Source of the DNA: Rhizobium altiplani | Lineage (GTDB): Bacteria > Pseudomonadota > Alphaproteobacteria > Rhizobiales > Rhizobiaceae | DNA length: 61,212 nt | Reading direction: 5' to 3' | Assembly: GCF_001542405.1 (NCBI RefSeq) | Contig: NZ_LNCD01000121.1 | Location: 2,501-63,712 of the forward strand | In this document: positions 28,135-37,458 of the stretch, one piece after another | Layout of the letters: each line of letters starts with the position of its first letter | Numbering within the stretch: position 1 is the stretch's first letter | Translations under genes and position numbers: made by a program | The notes under the pieces: generated by a model | What the model saw: the letters and a program-made list of their open reading frames with translations, nothing else | Databases searched by the model: none | What the model was told of the DNA's origin: nothing

Positions 28135-28392
28135 TTACGCGGCAAGCAGAGGATCAAGCCCGCCGGCCCGATCCAGCGCATAGAGATCATCGCATCCGCC
28201 GACGTGCTGCTCGCCAATGAAAATCTGCGGGAACGTCGTGCGGCCGTTGGCCTTGCCGATCATTTCCTGGCGAAGTTCCGGCGCAAAGGTCGCATCGTGC
28301 TCGACGAAATCCACGCCCTTTTCGGACAGCAGCGATTTGGCACGCGCGCAGTAGCCGCAGGCTTGGCGCGTATAAATGGTCACGGGTGCCAT
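28135..28392 (-). CDS. grxC: Glutaredoxin 3
   Basis: 85 residues from the ATG at 28392. The redox site is CGYC (Cys12, Cys15), with TTFPQIFIG (cis-proline) and HVGGCDDLYAL for glutathione binding. A dithiol glutaredoxin that reduces disulfides and glutathionylated proteins. It is followed after 9 bases by the nitrilase gene. Confidence 0.96.
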   Translation of the reverse strand: MAPVTIYTRQACGYCARAKSLLSEKGVDFVEHDATFAPELRQEMIGKANGRTTFPQIFIGEQHVGGCDDLYALDRAGGLDPLLAA

Positions 28393-28412
28393 GGGGTCTC
28401 CAGACAATACGG

Positions 28413-29174
28413 TTATCTTTTCGTCATATAGTTTCTGAAAGAGCCCTTGCAAAGGTCAAAACCGTGATGTCCGCCGCTCCGGCCTTGCGCAGTACTTTTT
28501 GCCGCCGCGGCAACCGTGGCACCGGTCGTGTAGACATCATCGACAAGGACAAGCCGCTTGCCGAAGACGTCGTTGTCCCGCGCCTTGGCAATGGCAAAGA
28601 CACCGCGAACATTTTCCTCGCGCGCCTCTGCGCCGAGACCCACCTGAGGGCGGGTGCGTTTGACGCGCATCAGCGTTGCCGGCAGAAGCGCCCTTCCGGA
28701 TCGCTGCGCCAGATGACGCGCCAGCTCTGCAGCCTGGTTGAATTTGCGCGAGAACATGCGGCTTCGATGCAGCGGTACCGGCAGGATGGCGTCACACCGC
28801 TCCACCATCCCGTCACTCGCGCGTATGATCCATTCGGCCATCATTGGCGCGAGATCTGTTCGGTCGCGGTATTTCAGGCCATGCACCAACTGGCGCACCG
28901 GCTCGTCATGAAAGGCGGCTGACCGCAGCCGGTCGAACGGCGGCGGATTGGCAATCGCCTCGGAGCTGAGAATGCCGGAACCGAGATCATGCGAGAACGG
29001 TATCCCGAGGATTTCGCAATACGGCCGTTCGATGAAGCACAGTCCGGACCAGCACGTCGGACAAAGGCCGTTGTGGCGACCGGTGGCGATGCCGCAAACC
29101 ACGCATCCCGGCGGATAGACAAGGTCGACCAAGCGCCCGAAGGGACGCATTAGAAGCGTCCCATCCAACTTCAT
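28413..29174 (-). pseudogene. comF: ComF family phosphoribosyltransferase-like protein, frameshifted at C terminus
   Basis: The frame from the ATG at 29174 codes the zinc ribbon (YPPGCVVCG and CPTCWSGLC) and the PRT fold with PRPP loop VLVDDVYTTGATVAAAAK. After that it reads a non-family tail (STAQGRSGGHHG...). Removing one base from the T5 run at 28496-28500 restores a normal end, KVLRKAGAADITVLTFARAL, that closes in the other frame near 28424. So one base has been gained, or the run is a sequencing error. ComF takes part in DNA uptake in competent species; in alphaproteobacteria its role is unknown. A TTG 36 bases upstream is an alternative start. Confidence 0.8.
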
Positions 29175-29292
29175 AGGCGATCGTCGTCTCCCAAGCCCCC
29201 ACTGCCCCAACCCTCTCGCGAAAGCTTAGCGCGTTTCGCCTTCGAGGAAAATCGCCTTGCAGCACCGGTTCTGCGGGACTATGCACTGCGCC

Positions 29293-30177
29293 ATGGATAT
29301 GATCTTCGACCAGGCCCGGATCGCAGTAAACCGGCATCGCGCCCGTCTCCACCATGACCCTAAGGCGACCTTCCTTCTCGATATCGCCGCGGAAGAACTC
29401 GGCGAGCGTCTTGCCGTGGTCGAACGGACCTTCGAACATGCGGTCGAGCTGCATGGCGCCACCGGGGCTGCGGCCCGCGCTGCGATCGCAACCGGCAAGG
29501 TCAGGCAACTGACACGGGTCGAAAGCGAGCACGCCTATGCGGAAGCGGGCGAGGCTATCATCGAGGCTGCTCTGGAAGAGGTTCCCCTGGAGCCACAGTC
29601 GGCAAACCTCGTGCTGGCCCCGCTCAGCCTTCACTTGACCAACGACACGCCGGGCGTCTTCATCCAGATCCGTCGCGCCTTGAAACCCGATGGGCTCTTT
29701 CTTGCCGCGATCCCTGGATCGGGCACATTGCAGGAGCTTCGCGAGATCCTGCTGGCGACAGAAATCGAAATGACCGGAGGTGCGAGCCCACGGGTCATCC
29801 CTTTCGCCGACGTGCGCGACGTCGGCGGTCTCATGCAGCGCGCCGGTTTCGCCCTGCCCGTGATCGATGCAGAGACCTATACGGTCCGCTACGACTCGAT
29901 CTTTCCGCTGATGAAAGACCTGCGGGCGATGGGAATGACCAATCCGCTTCTTGCGCGCAGCCGCAAACCTCTGACGCGCGCCTTCTTCCTACGGGCGGCT
30001 GAAATCTATGCCGAGCGATACGCCGATCCGGACGGCCGGATCAGGGCAACCTTCTCGATCATCTATGTCTCGGGATGGGCACCGCACGAAAGCCAGCAGA
30101 AGCCGCTTCGCCCAGGATCGGCGAAGGTGAGGCTCGCCGATGCGCTGAAGGTCGAGGAGCATAAGCTGAAGCAGTAG
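29293..30177 (+). CDS. SAM-dependent methyltransferase (NDUFAF5/BioC-like)
   Basis: 294 residues from the ATG at 29293. The N terminus (MDMIFDQARIAVNRHRAR) and the segment SANLVLAPLSLHLTNDTPGVFIQIRRALKPDGLFLAAIPG mark the alphaproteobacterial group related to mitochondrial NDUFAF5, a complex I arginine hydroxylase. The classical glycine-rich motif I is poorly conserved (TFEHAVELHGATG), as in that group. It is divergent from comF. The function in bacteria is not proven. Confidence 0.82.
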   Translation: MDMIFDQARIAVNRHRARLHHDPKATFLLDIAAEELGERLAVVERTFEHAVELHGATGAAARAAIATGKVRQLTRVESEHAYAEAGEAIIEAALEEVPLEPQSANLVLAPLSLHLTNDTPGVFIQIRRALKPDGLFLAAIPGSGTLQELREILLATEIEMTGGASPRVIPFADVRDVGGLMQRAGFALPVIDAETYTVRYDSIFPLMKDLRAMGMTNPLLARSRKPLTRAFFLRAAEIYAERYADPDGRIRATFSIIYVSGWAPHESQQKPLRPGSAKVRLADALKVEEHKLKQ

Positions 30178-30185
30178 AAATCGGC

Positions 30186-30350
30186 TCAGTTCGGGAACTG
30201 GTTGGCGATATTGCTCAAAAGGCCGTTGATATCGCCACCAAGCGCCCGCGCTCCACCGATGAGAGCCACGGATATGAGGGCCGCAATCAGGCCGTATTCG
30301 ATCGCGGCCGCGCCACGGACGTCTGCCAGAAATGCCCTTATTAGTCGCAT
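30186..30350 (-). CDS. Flp family type IVb pilin
   Basis: 54 residues from the ATG at 30350, which has GAGG nine bases upstream. RGAAAIEYGLIAALISVALIG is the Flp/Fap signature: processing after the Gly, Glu at +5, then a hydrophobic helix. Flp pilins build Tad pili for surface attachment, but no cpaA-F or tad genes are in this window, so it is an orphan copy. A longer form starting at 30386 is less likely. Confidence 0.88.
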   Translation of the reverse strand: MRLIRAFLADVRGAAAIEYGLIAALISVALIGGARALGGDINGLLSNIANQFPN

Positions 30351-30416
30351 GCCAACCTCGGCGCTAAAGCGGCAGTCCTTCATCACGTTGCGTCTGCCGC
30401 GGCAGCAACGCCAGTA

Positions 30417-30734
30417 TCAGCAACCAGCTCCGCTTCCGTAACCCTGAACCACGCAAACAGAACCCGGCGTTTCCTGAAGCACGCTGCGGCGGATCGTGTA
30501 GCGTTTGCCGTTCTCGGTCTTCGGTATCGAGCCCGTTGTCATCGTATCGAATTCCGACGGCGCGCTGGCAAAGACGCTCGACCTGGACTTGTCAGCAAGC
30601 ATCGGCGTCAAGATCAAAGTCAGGGCAACAACGGCCGTGCCAAACAGCAGCGCAATATTCAGCACTCCCGTTCTGCTCGATCCAGTCGAGGCCTGTTCTT
30701 TCTCTCTAACAGCTTTCCAGAAATCGTCGTCCAT
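30417..30734 (-). CDS. Small single-pass membrane protein of unknown function
   Basis: 105 residues: a charged cytoplasmic N terminus (MDDDFWKAVREKEQ), one membrane helix (about 25-45, LNIALLFGTAVVALTLILTP), then an external part with EFDTMTTGSIPKTENGKRYTIRRS and two cysteines near the end (SVCVVQGYGSGAGC). It lies upstream of the pilin gene in the same direction with a 66-base gap. The TTGSI box and C-terminal cysteines recall rhizobial hypothetical proteins; no function is known. Confidence 0.75.
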   Translation of the reverse strand: MDDDFWKAVREKEQASTGSSRTGVLNIALLFGTAVVALTLILTPMLADKSRSSVFASAPSEFDTMTTGSIPKTENGKRYTIRRSVLQETPGSVCVVQGYGSGAGC

Positions 30735-30857
30735 GCGTCAAGCCTTCTACACACACGCCAGTTGCTTGATTGAGGCCGATATTTGGCAGAAGGTGTTAAA
30801 CGATCGATTAATATCCACACCCAAATTGGACGCTTATAGGATAATAATCAGAAGTTC

Positions 30858-31271
30858 CTAAAGTAAATCCTGCAACATCGGGATCAGGGGCTCGTCAGCG
30901 GGCGGCATCGGGTAGTCGCGCAGAGCTTGCGGCTTCACCCATTTCAACGCCTGCCCCTCTTTCCCGTGCGGAATTCCTTCATAGCGCCGGCAGACATAGA
31001 GCGGCATCAGCAGATGGAATTTCTCATAGGTATGGCTCGCGAAAGTCAGGGGCGCCAGGCAGGCGACCTTGGTCGTGATCCCGAGCTCCTCGTGAAGCTC
31101 GCGCACCAATGATGCCTCCGGCGTCTCGCCCGGCTCCACTTTGCCACCGGGAAACTCCCAAAGCCCCGCAAGCGATTTTCCCTCGGGGCGTTGCGCCAAC
31201 AGAATTCGCCCGTCGGCATCGATCAGGGCACAAGCGGCAACGAGAAGGATGTTTCGGGCTGCCTCGCTCAT
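30858..31271 (-). CDS. mutT: MutT-type Nudix hydrolase (8-oxo-dGTP diphosphatase)
   Basis: 137 residues. The Nudix box is complete (residues 43-65, GKVEPGETPEASLVRELHEE then LG). The start LLVAACALIDADGRILLAQRPEGK and the WEFPGGK segment are typical of MutT. It would remove oxidised dGTP before it enters DNA. Its ATG overlaps the stop of the GNAT gene upstream by four bases. Confidence 0.92.
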   Translation of the reverse strand: MSEAARNILLVAACALIDADGRILLAQRPEGKSLAGLWEFPGGKVEPGETPEASLVRELHEELGITTKVACLAPLTFASHTYEKFHLLMPLYVCRRYEGIPHGKEGQALKWVKPQALRDYPMPPADEPLIPMLQDLL

Positions 31272-32089
31272 CGTGACGGCTCCTGCCGCCAGTAGGAATA
31301 GCGGTAGGCTTCACGGAAGCCGAGCCGTTCGTAGAGTGCCAGGGCCGGAGCGTTCGTCGCCTTCACCTGCAACCAGGCGGAACGGGCGGTGCGCATCCTG
31401 GCCCAGCGCAGGGCCGATGTCAGGATTTCCATGCCAAGGCCCTCGCGGCGGCGCTCCTTGGCGACGGAGAGCGACATGATGCCGGCGAGGTCGTTGTCCT
31501 GAACGCAGAGAACAGTCGCAAGCGGCCCCGTTTCCGCATCTTCGATCATGAACAGGCCCGACGGCGGCTTGATCGCATTGATGATTTCGGCGAGCGCCGG
31601 CTTGAGCTTGGACGAGACGCCGTCGGTTGCCAGATTGGCATCCACGAAACGGCCAATATCGTGAGTCGGCAGATGATCGAGCGTATCCGGCAGTTCCGCA
31701 TGCGCAAGATCGCAGGTCATGACGATCGTCTCGTCGAAGGATGACCACTGCTGTTCCCGCACGAGGTCGATCAATACCGGCGAGGCGAGCGGCGTCTGAC
31801 GCAGAACTGCCGGGCGGCCATAGGCTTCGAACTTGCGGCCTGCCTTGGCAAGACGGATTTCGACATCGCGGTGATCTGAAGGATCGAGCGGCACGATCGA
31901 ATTCAGCCGATTGGACGGATGCCCCGCCGTCAGCCGTATCTGCCAACTGCCGTCGTACTGCACGGATGAGGCTGGCCAAGCCCGGAAGCCGACAGCCTCC
32001 AGCCTGCGCACGAGTGGCAGATTTGCCTTCTTGGATAATGCTTCAGTCAATGAAAAATCAGCTCCGGTAGTCACCGTTGATGGCGACAT
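31268..32089 (-). CDS. GNAT family N-acetyltransferase
   Basis: 273 residues from the ATG at 32089, which overlaps the end of argJ by about 30 bases; a TTG at about 32050, ten bases after the argJ stop, is a real alternative. The acetyl-CoA-binding segment is SVAKERRREGLGMEILTSAL (R-x-x-G-x-G/A type) in the C-terminal half, and NAPALALYERLGFREAYRYSYW ends the fold. The N-terminal half is family specific. Position between argJ and mutT is common in rhizobia. The acceptor is unknown. Confidence 0.88.
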   Translation of the reverse strand: MSPSTVTTGADFSLTEALSKKANLPLVRRLEAVGFRAWPASSVQYDGSWQIRLTAGHPSNRLNSIVPLDPSDHRDVEIRLAKAGRKFEAYGRPAVLRQTPLASPVLIDLVREQQWSSFDETIVMTCDLAHAELPDTLDHLPTHDIGRFVDANLATDGVSSKLKPALAEIINAIKPPSGLFMIEDAETGPLATVLCVQDNDLAGIMSLSVAKERRREGLGMEILTSALRWARMRTARSAWLQVKATNAPALALYERLGFREAYRYSYWRQEPSR

Positions 32090-33299
32090 ACTCCTTTGTA
32101 AGGTCGCACGTCCATACCGTGGCGGTGCCGTTTCCAAGACCGATGTCGACCTTCACAGGAATATCCTGCTTTTTCATGACGTTGGTTGCAGCTTGCTCGG
32201 AATAGACGGCGTCGCGCTCGCCGTTGACGGCAACACGCACATCGCCGAACCAGATAGCCAGCCGATCGCGGTCGGCCATTTCACCGGACTTGCCGACGGC
32301 CATGACAATACGGCCCCAGTTGGCGTCCTCGCCGGCGGCCGCGGTCTTGACCAGCGGCGAATTGGCGATCGACAGCGCGATCTTCTTGGCCGCAGCATCG
32401 CTTTCGGCCCCAGTCACCGTGATCTCCAGCATCTTCGTCGCACCTTCGCCGTCGCGCACGACCTGCAGGGCAAGATCCTTCAGAAGATCATTGAGCGCAG
32501 CGCGGAACGAGGCAAGGCGGGCGTCATCGGCGCTCTCGACCCGAGCCTGACCGTACTCGGCAGCCGCGCCGGTGGCAAACAGCATCAACGTATCAGAGGT
32601 CGAGGTATCGCTGTCGACCGTCATCGAATTGAACGTCGGATCAACGCCCGCGGATAGGAGCGACTGCAAGGCGGCGGGAGCAATATCGGCATCGGTGACC
32701 ACGAAGGAAAGCATGGTCGCCATATCAGGCGCAATCATGCCGGCGCCCTTGGCAATGCCATTGATCGTCACCTTCACGCCGCCGATCTCGGCACTGCGGG
32801 TGGCGACCTTCGGATAGGTGTCTGTGGTCATGATCGCCTTGGCGGCCTCGAACCAGAAGTCACCGGTCGCATCCTTGTGCATCTGGTCGAGAACGCCAGA
32901 GAACTTCGTCGCGTCCAGCGGTTCCCCGATGACACCGGTCGACGCGAGGTAGACCTCGTTCTCGCCGCAACCGACGGCAGCCGCTGCCGACTTTGCCGTC
33001 AGGGCAGTCGCGTCGCGCCCCTTCAAACCAGTGAAAGCATTCGCATTGCCGGAATTGACGACGACAGCGCGTGCTGTGCCATGCGGCAGGTTTGCGCGGC
33101 AGAAATCGACCGGCGCCGAAGGGCACTTCGAGCGCGTAAAAACGCCCGCGACTGCGGCCGGCTTGTCGAACACCATCATCAGCACGTCGGTGCGGTTCTT
33201 GTACTTGATGCCGGCTGAGGCAGTGGCCATGCGCACGCCGCTCAGGGCGGGCACATTGGCATATGATTTCGGAGCGAGCGGAGAAACGGAACCGGACAT
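32058..33299 (-). CDS. argJ: Bifunctional ornithine acetyltransferase / N-acetylglutamate synthase ArgJ
   Basis: 413 residues. The self-cleavage site KGAGMIAPDMATML is intact, with Thr195 as nucleophile, so the precursor should split into alpha and beta chains. ArgJ moves the acetyl group from N-acetylornithine to glutamate in the cyclic arginine pathway. It is the first gene of argJ-GNAT-mutT; the parvulin gene upstream is separated by a hairpin. Confidence 0.97.
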   Translation of the reverse strand: MSGSVSPLAPKSYANVPALSGVRMATASAGIKYKNRTDVLMMVFDKPAAVAGVFTRSKCPSAPVDFCRANLPHGTARAVVVNSGNANAFTGLKGRDATALTAKSAAAAVGCGENEVYLASTGVIGEPLDATKFSGVLDQMHKDATGDFWFEAAKAIMTTDTYPKVATRSAEIGGVKVTINGIAKGAGMIAPDMATMLSFVVTDADIAPAALQSLLSAGVDPTFNSMTVDSDTSTSDTLMLFATGAAAEYGQARVESADDARLASFRAALNDLLKDLALQVVRDGEGATKMLEITVTGAESDAAAKKIALSIANSPLVKTAAAGEDANWGRIVMAVGKSGEMADRDRLAIWFGDVRVAVNGERDAVYSEQAATNVMKKQDIPVKVDIGLGNGTATVWTCDLTKEYVAINGDYRS

Positions 33300-33384
33300 G
33301 GCAATCGACCTGGTGGCTGGAAGGATTTTCAGGGCGAAGTATAAGCCGGCTCGCCCTGCAGAAATACGACAACTGCTATAGTGA

Positions 33385-33407
33385 AGGGCCCGGAAGAACC
33401 GGGCCCT
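33385..33407 (-). terminator. Hairpin between parvulin gene and argJ
   Basis: AGGGCCCGG-AAGAA-CCGGGCCCT, 9-base perfect stem and 5-base loop, 13 bases after the parvulin stop. The minus-strand sequence that follows has no T run, so it is a moderate terminator. Confidence 0.6.
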
Positions 33408-33419
33408 AAACTTTGGATT

Positions 33420-34307
33420 TTACTGCTGCGGCTGCGCGGCGGGTTCATCACCCGGCTGCGGCTGCTTGTTGGCGTCGTCATAGCCCTTGCGCAGCGCTTC
33501 GTCGGTGATCTCGACCTTGGACTTTTCCTTGGCAGAGGCGAGAAGCGCAAGGTACTTGTCGCGCATGACGAGCTGGCGAACCTGGTCCTTGACCTGATCG
33601 AAGGCTGGTGGAGCGGCGTCGCGCTTATCTTCGACCAGGATAACGTGATAGCCGAAATCGGTCTTCACGGGGGTCTTGGTGTAGGTGCCCTTGTCAAGGG
33701 CGAAGGCGGCCTCTTCGAATTCCTTGACCATGCGGCCCTTGGTGAAATAGCCGAGATCGCCACCGTCAGCCTTGTTCGGATCGGTGGACTTTTCCTTCGC
33801 CAGATCCGCGAAGCTCTTGCCGGCGTCCAGCTGCTTGATGACGTCCTTGGCCTCGTCCTCGGTCTTCACGAGAATGTGGCGGGCGTGAACTTCTTCCTGC
33901 TTCGGAAGTGCTGCGACTTCCTTGTCGTAGCGCGCCTTGACGTCCGCGTCGGTCACCGTGTCGACGACGTGCTTCTTGAAGTAGGCGTTGTGCAGTTCGC
34001 GATCAGCGAGATACTGCATGCGCTTCTTGAATTCGGCGTTCTGGTCGAGCTTTTCGGCCGTTGCGTCCAGCGCCAGCAGCTTGACGTCGATGGCGGCGGA
34101 CAGGGCGGCGATCTTCTTCTGGTCGTCCGGCAGCTGGGCGAGCTGCGGGTCGAGATTGGCAACGGCCAGATCGAGATCGGACTGATGAATCTCGACATCG
34201 CCGACCTTGGCGACGACGGCATCCGGCTTGTCTTCCGCACGGACCGGCGCCTGGAACGCAACGAAGGTTGCGAACGCCATCACAGCGATTTTGTTGTAGT
34301 TCAACAT
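33420..34307 (-). CDS. Exported parvulin-type peptidyl-prolyl isomerase
   Basis: 295 residues from the ATG at 34307 (AAGGG nine bases upstream). Signal peptide to about residue 24 (cleavage near VRA-ED), SurA/PrsA-like N-terminal helices, then a PPIC domain (about 130-230: EEVHARHILVKTEDEAKD, DGGDLGYFTKGRMVKEFE, TDFGYHVILVED). The tail is Pro/Gln-rich. It should help fold exported proteins in the periplasm. Being divergent from secA is fitting for an export-linked chaperone, and the 246-base gap must hold both promoters. Confidence 0.92.
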   Translation of the reverse strand: MLNYNKIAVMAFATFVAFQAPVRAEDKPDAVVAKVGDVEIHQSDLDLAVANLDPQLAQLPDDQKKIAALSAAIDVKLLALDATAEKLDQNAEFKKRMQYLADRELHNAYFKKHVVDTVTDADVKARYDKEVAALPKQEEVHARHILVKTEDEAKDVIKQLDAGKSFADLAKEKSTDPNKADGGDLGYFTKGRMVKEFEEAAFALDKGTYTKTPVKTDFGYHVILVEDKRDAAPPAFDQVKDQVRQLVMRDKYLALLASAKEKSKVEITDEALRKGYDDANKQPQPGDEPAAQPQQ

Positions 34308-34553
34308 CAAATAACCCTTCACAGTTACACCCACCGGCTTCAGCTTCGTGAATTCAGCCTGAAACAGCCATCAACACTGGAATGTGGCCTTTGTATATCA
34401 GCCAAATCCGTTGACATCATTCGACCCCCCTCTTATCTGTCACGCAACCTCGCGTCCAGAACAGTTTCCTGGCGTTTCGAGACGTGTGCCTGAAATTCGG
34501 CCGGGCAGCGGATAAGAAAAGCCGGGGAATATTATTGAGAAAGGACCAGTCAT

Positions 34554-37268
34554 ATGGTCAGCTTTGGCGGTATAGCCCGCAAAATATTTGGCTCTGCCAA
34601 TGATCGCCGCGTGCGGTCCTTCCAGCCGAAAGTCGCAGCCATCAACGCCATCGAAGAAAAGACGAAGGCTTTGAGCGACGAGCAGCTGGCTGCCCAGACC
34701 GTCGAATTCCGCAAGATGCTGGCAGACGGCAAGACGCTCGACGACATCCTTGTGCCTGCGTTCGCCGTTGTGCGTGAGGCTTCGCGCCGCGTTCTCGGCC
34801 TGCGACCTTTTGACGTACAGCTGATCGGCGGCATGATCCTTCATGACGGCGACATCGCGGAAATGAAGACCGGTGAGGGCAAGACGCTTGTTGCCACGTT
34901 GCCGGTCTACTTGAACGCACTCGCCGGCAAGGGCGTCCACGTTGTCACCGTGAACGACTACCTCGCCCGCCGCGACGCCGCGACCATGGGCAAGATCTAT
35001 GGCTTCCTCGGCCTGACCACGGGCGTCATCGTCCACGGCCTGTCGGACGAGGAGCGCGCTGCCGCCTATAACTGCGACATCACTTACGCGACCAACAACG
35101 AACTCGGCTTCGACTATCTGCGCGATAACATGAAGTACGAGAAGAACCAGATGGTCCAGCGCGGCCACAACTTCGCGATCGTCGACGAAGTGGACTCGAT
35201 CCTCGTCGACGAAGCGCGCACGCCGCTGATCATTTCCGGTCCGCTGGACGACCGCTCCGACCTCTACAACACGATCGACGCCTTCATTCCGCAACTGAGC
35301 GAAGGCGACTACGAGATCGACGAAAAGCAGCGCTCAGCCAACTTCTCCGAAGAAGGCACCGAGAAGCTGGAAAACCTGTTGCGCCAGGCTGGCCTGCTGA
35401 AGGGCCAGTCGCTCTACGACATCGAGAACGTGGCGATCGTCCACCACGTCAACAACGCGCTCAAGGCCCACAAGCTGTTCCAGCGCGACAAGGACTACAT
35501 TGTCCGCAACGACGAGATCGTCATCATCGACGAGTTCACCGGCCGCATGATGCCGGGCCGCCGCTACTCGGAAGGCCAGCACCAGGCTCTGGAAGCCAAG
35601 GAAAGGGTGACCATCCAGCCGGAAAACCAGACGCTGGCGCAGATCACTTTCCAGAATTACTTCCGTATGTACGGCAAACTCGCCGGCATGACCGGTACGG
35701 CGCAGACGGAAGCGGAAGAATTCGGCAACATCTACGGCCTCGAGGTTGTCGAAGTGCCGACCAACCTGCCGATCAAGCGTACCGACGAAGACGACGAGGT
35801 CTATCGGACCTTTGAAGAGAAATACAAGGCTATCATTGCCGAGATCGCGGACGCTCAGAAGCGCGGCCAGCCGGTTCTCGTCGGCACGACCTCGATCGAA
35901 AAGTCGGAACTGCTCGCCGAGATGATGCGCAAGCAGGGCTTCAAGGACTTCCAGGTCCTGAACGCCCGCTACCACGAGCAGGAAGCGTATATTGTCGCGC
36001 AGGCCGGCGTGCCGGGTGCGGTAACGATCGCCACCAACATGGCGGGCCGCGGTACGGACATTCAGCTCGGCGGCAACCTTGAAATGCGTGTCGAACGCGA
36101 TCTTGGCGAGATCGAGCCCGGCCCCGAGCGCGACGCAAAGATCGAAGGGATCCGCGAAGAGATCAAGCAGCTCAAGGAGCAGGCACTTGCCGCCGGTGGC
36201 CTTTATGTCATCGCGACCGAGCGCCACGAGAGCCGCCGCATCGACAACCAGCTGCGCGGCCGTTCCGGCCGTCAGGGCGACCCTGGCCGTTCCAAGTTCT
36301 ACCTGTCGCTTCAGGACGACCTGATGCGCATCTTCGGTTCCGACCGCATGGATAGCATGCTGCAGAAGCTCGGTCTCAAGGAGGGCGAAGCCATCGTTCA
36401 TCCCTGGATCAACAAGGCTCTGGAGCGCGCGCAAAAGAAGGTCGAAGCCCGCAACTTCGACATCCGCAAAAACCTCCTGAAATACGACGACGTCCTGAAC
36501 GATCAGCGCAAGGTGATCTTCGAACAGCGCCTCGAGTTGATGGAAGCGGCCAATATTTCCGAAACCGTCTCCGACATGCGCCGCGAGGTCATCGACGATC
36601 TCGTCGAGAAGCACATCCCCGAGCGCGCCTATGCCGAGAAGTGGGATGCCGTTGGCCTGAAGGAGCGGACAGCAGCCTTGCTCAACCTCGATCTGCCGGT
36701 TGAGGACTGGGTTAAGGAGGAAGGTATCGGCGAGGACAGCATTCGCGAGCGCTTGACGGAAGCATCCAATGCGGCTTTCACGGAAAAGGCCGAACGCTTT
36801 GGCGACGACATCATGCACTATGTCGAGCGCTCGATCGTCATGCAGACGCTCGACCACCTGTGGCGCGAGCATATCGTCAACCTCGACCACCTGCGCTCCG
36901 TCATCGGCTTCCGTGGCTACGCACAGCGCGATCCGCTGCAGGAATACAAGTCGGAAGCGTTCGAGCTCTTCACCTCGCTCCTGAACAACCTGCGTGAAGC
37001 CGTCACCGCACAGCTGATGCGCGTCGAACTCGTGCAGCAGGCACCTGCGGAGCCGGAACCTCCGTTCATGCAGGCGCACCACCTCGATCCGAATACGGGC
37101 GAAGACGATTTCGCGCCCGCGTTCCTGGCCTCGGAAGTGGTTGTCGCCCCGGAAAACCGCAATCCGACCGACCCGTCGACCTGGGGTCATGTCGGCCGCA
37201 ACGAGCCTTGCCCCTGTGGCTCCGGCAAGAAGTTCAAGCATTGCCACGGCGCCTTCGCACAGGCTTGA
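34554..37268 (+). CDS. secA: Preprotein translocase ATPase SecA
   Basis: 904 residues, standard length. Walker A is MKTGEGKT (GEGKT at 107-111), Walker B lies in IVDEVDSILVDEART, and the helicase motif III/VI residues are present. The C terminus has the SEC-C zinc site CPCGSGKKFKHCH (Cys886, 888, 897, His898) that binds SecB. SecA drives unfolded precursors through SecYEG. It ends in a strong intrinsic terminator. Confidence 0.98.
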   Translation: MVSFGGIARKIFGSANDRRVRSFQPKVAAINAIEEKTKALSDEQLAAQTVEFRKMLADGKTLDDILVPAFAVVREASRRVLGLRPFDVQLIGGMILHDGDIAEMKTGEGKTLVATLPVYLNALAGKGVHVVTVNDYLARRDAATMGKIYGFLGLTTGVIVHGLSDEERAAAYNCDITYATNNELGFDYLRDNMKYEKNQMVQRGHNFAIVDEVDSILVDEARTPLIISGPLDDRSDLYNTIDAFIPQLSEGDYEIDEKQRSANFSEEGTEKLENLLRQAGLLKGQSLYDIENVAIVHHVNNALKAHKLFQRDKDYIVRNDEIVIIDEFTGRMMPGRRYSEGQHQALEAKERVTIQPENQTLAQITFQNYFRMYGKLAGMTGTAQTEAEEFGNIYGLEVVEVPTNLPIKRTDEDDEVYRTFEEKYKAIIAEIADAQKRGQPVLVGTTSIEKSELLAEMMRKQGFKDFQVLNARYHEQEAYIVAQAGVPGAVTIATNMAGRGTDIQLGGNLEMRVERDLGEIEPGPERDAKIEGIREEIKQLKEQALAAGGLYVIATERHESRRIDNQLRGRSGRQGDPGRSKFYLSLQDDLMRIFGSDRMDSMLQKLGLKEGEAIVHPWINKALERAQKKVEARNFDIRKNLLKYDDVLNDQRKVIFEQRLELMEAANISETVSDMRREVIDDLVEKHIPERAYAEKWDAVGLKERTAALLNLDLPVEDWVKEEGIGEDSIRERLTEASNAAFTEKAERFGDDIMHYVERSIVMQTLDHLWREHIVNLDHLRSVIGFRGYAQRDPLQEYKSEAFELFTSLLNNLREAVTAQLMRVELVQQAPAEPEPPFMQAHHLDPNTGEDDFAPAFLASEVVVAPENRNPTDPSTWGHVGRNEPCPCGSGKKFKHCHGAFAQA

Positions 37269-37294
37269 GCCGGCCGGTAAGCTAGAAACAAGGC

Positions 37295-37325
37295 CCTCGC
37301 GACGGAAACGTCGCGAGGTTTTTTT
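37295..37325 (+). terminator. Intrinsic terminator after secA
   Basis: CCTCGCGACG-GAAA-CGTCGCGAGG followed by seven T residues: a perfect 10-base stem with GAAA tetraloop, 26 bases past the secA stop. It separates secA from the next four-gene cassette. Confidence 0.95.
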
Positions 37326-37458
37326 GTCCGCCCAGTTGTCGCTCGCGCCCAGCCCCTTCACAACTCCTGATTTAATAATCAGCGCACACTTCAGCCACAG
37401 AACTGTCGCTTTGTTCGCCGAGTTTGCGACCATATTCATTTTGATTGCCGAGGAAGAG

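Noticed and set aside
35334..37439. 701-codon minus-strand frame opposite secA
   Set aside because: Antisense shadow of secA; composition rich in Leu, Val and Arg without any recognised motif.
37141..37458. Longer N terminus for the C39-like protein
   Set aside because: The frame is open upstream but runs through the end of secA and its terminator, and has no ATG near 37400.
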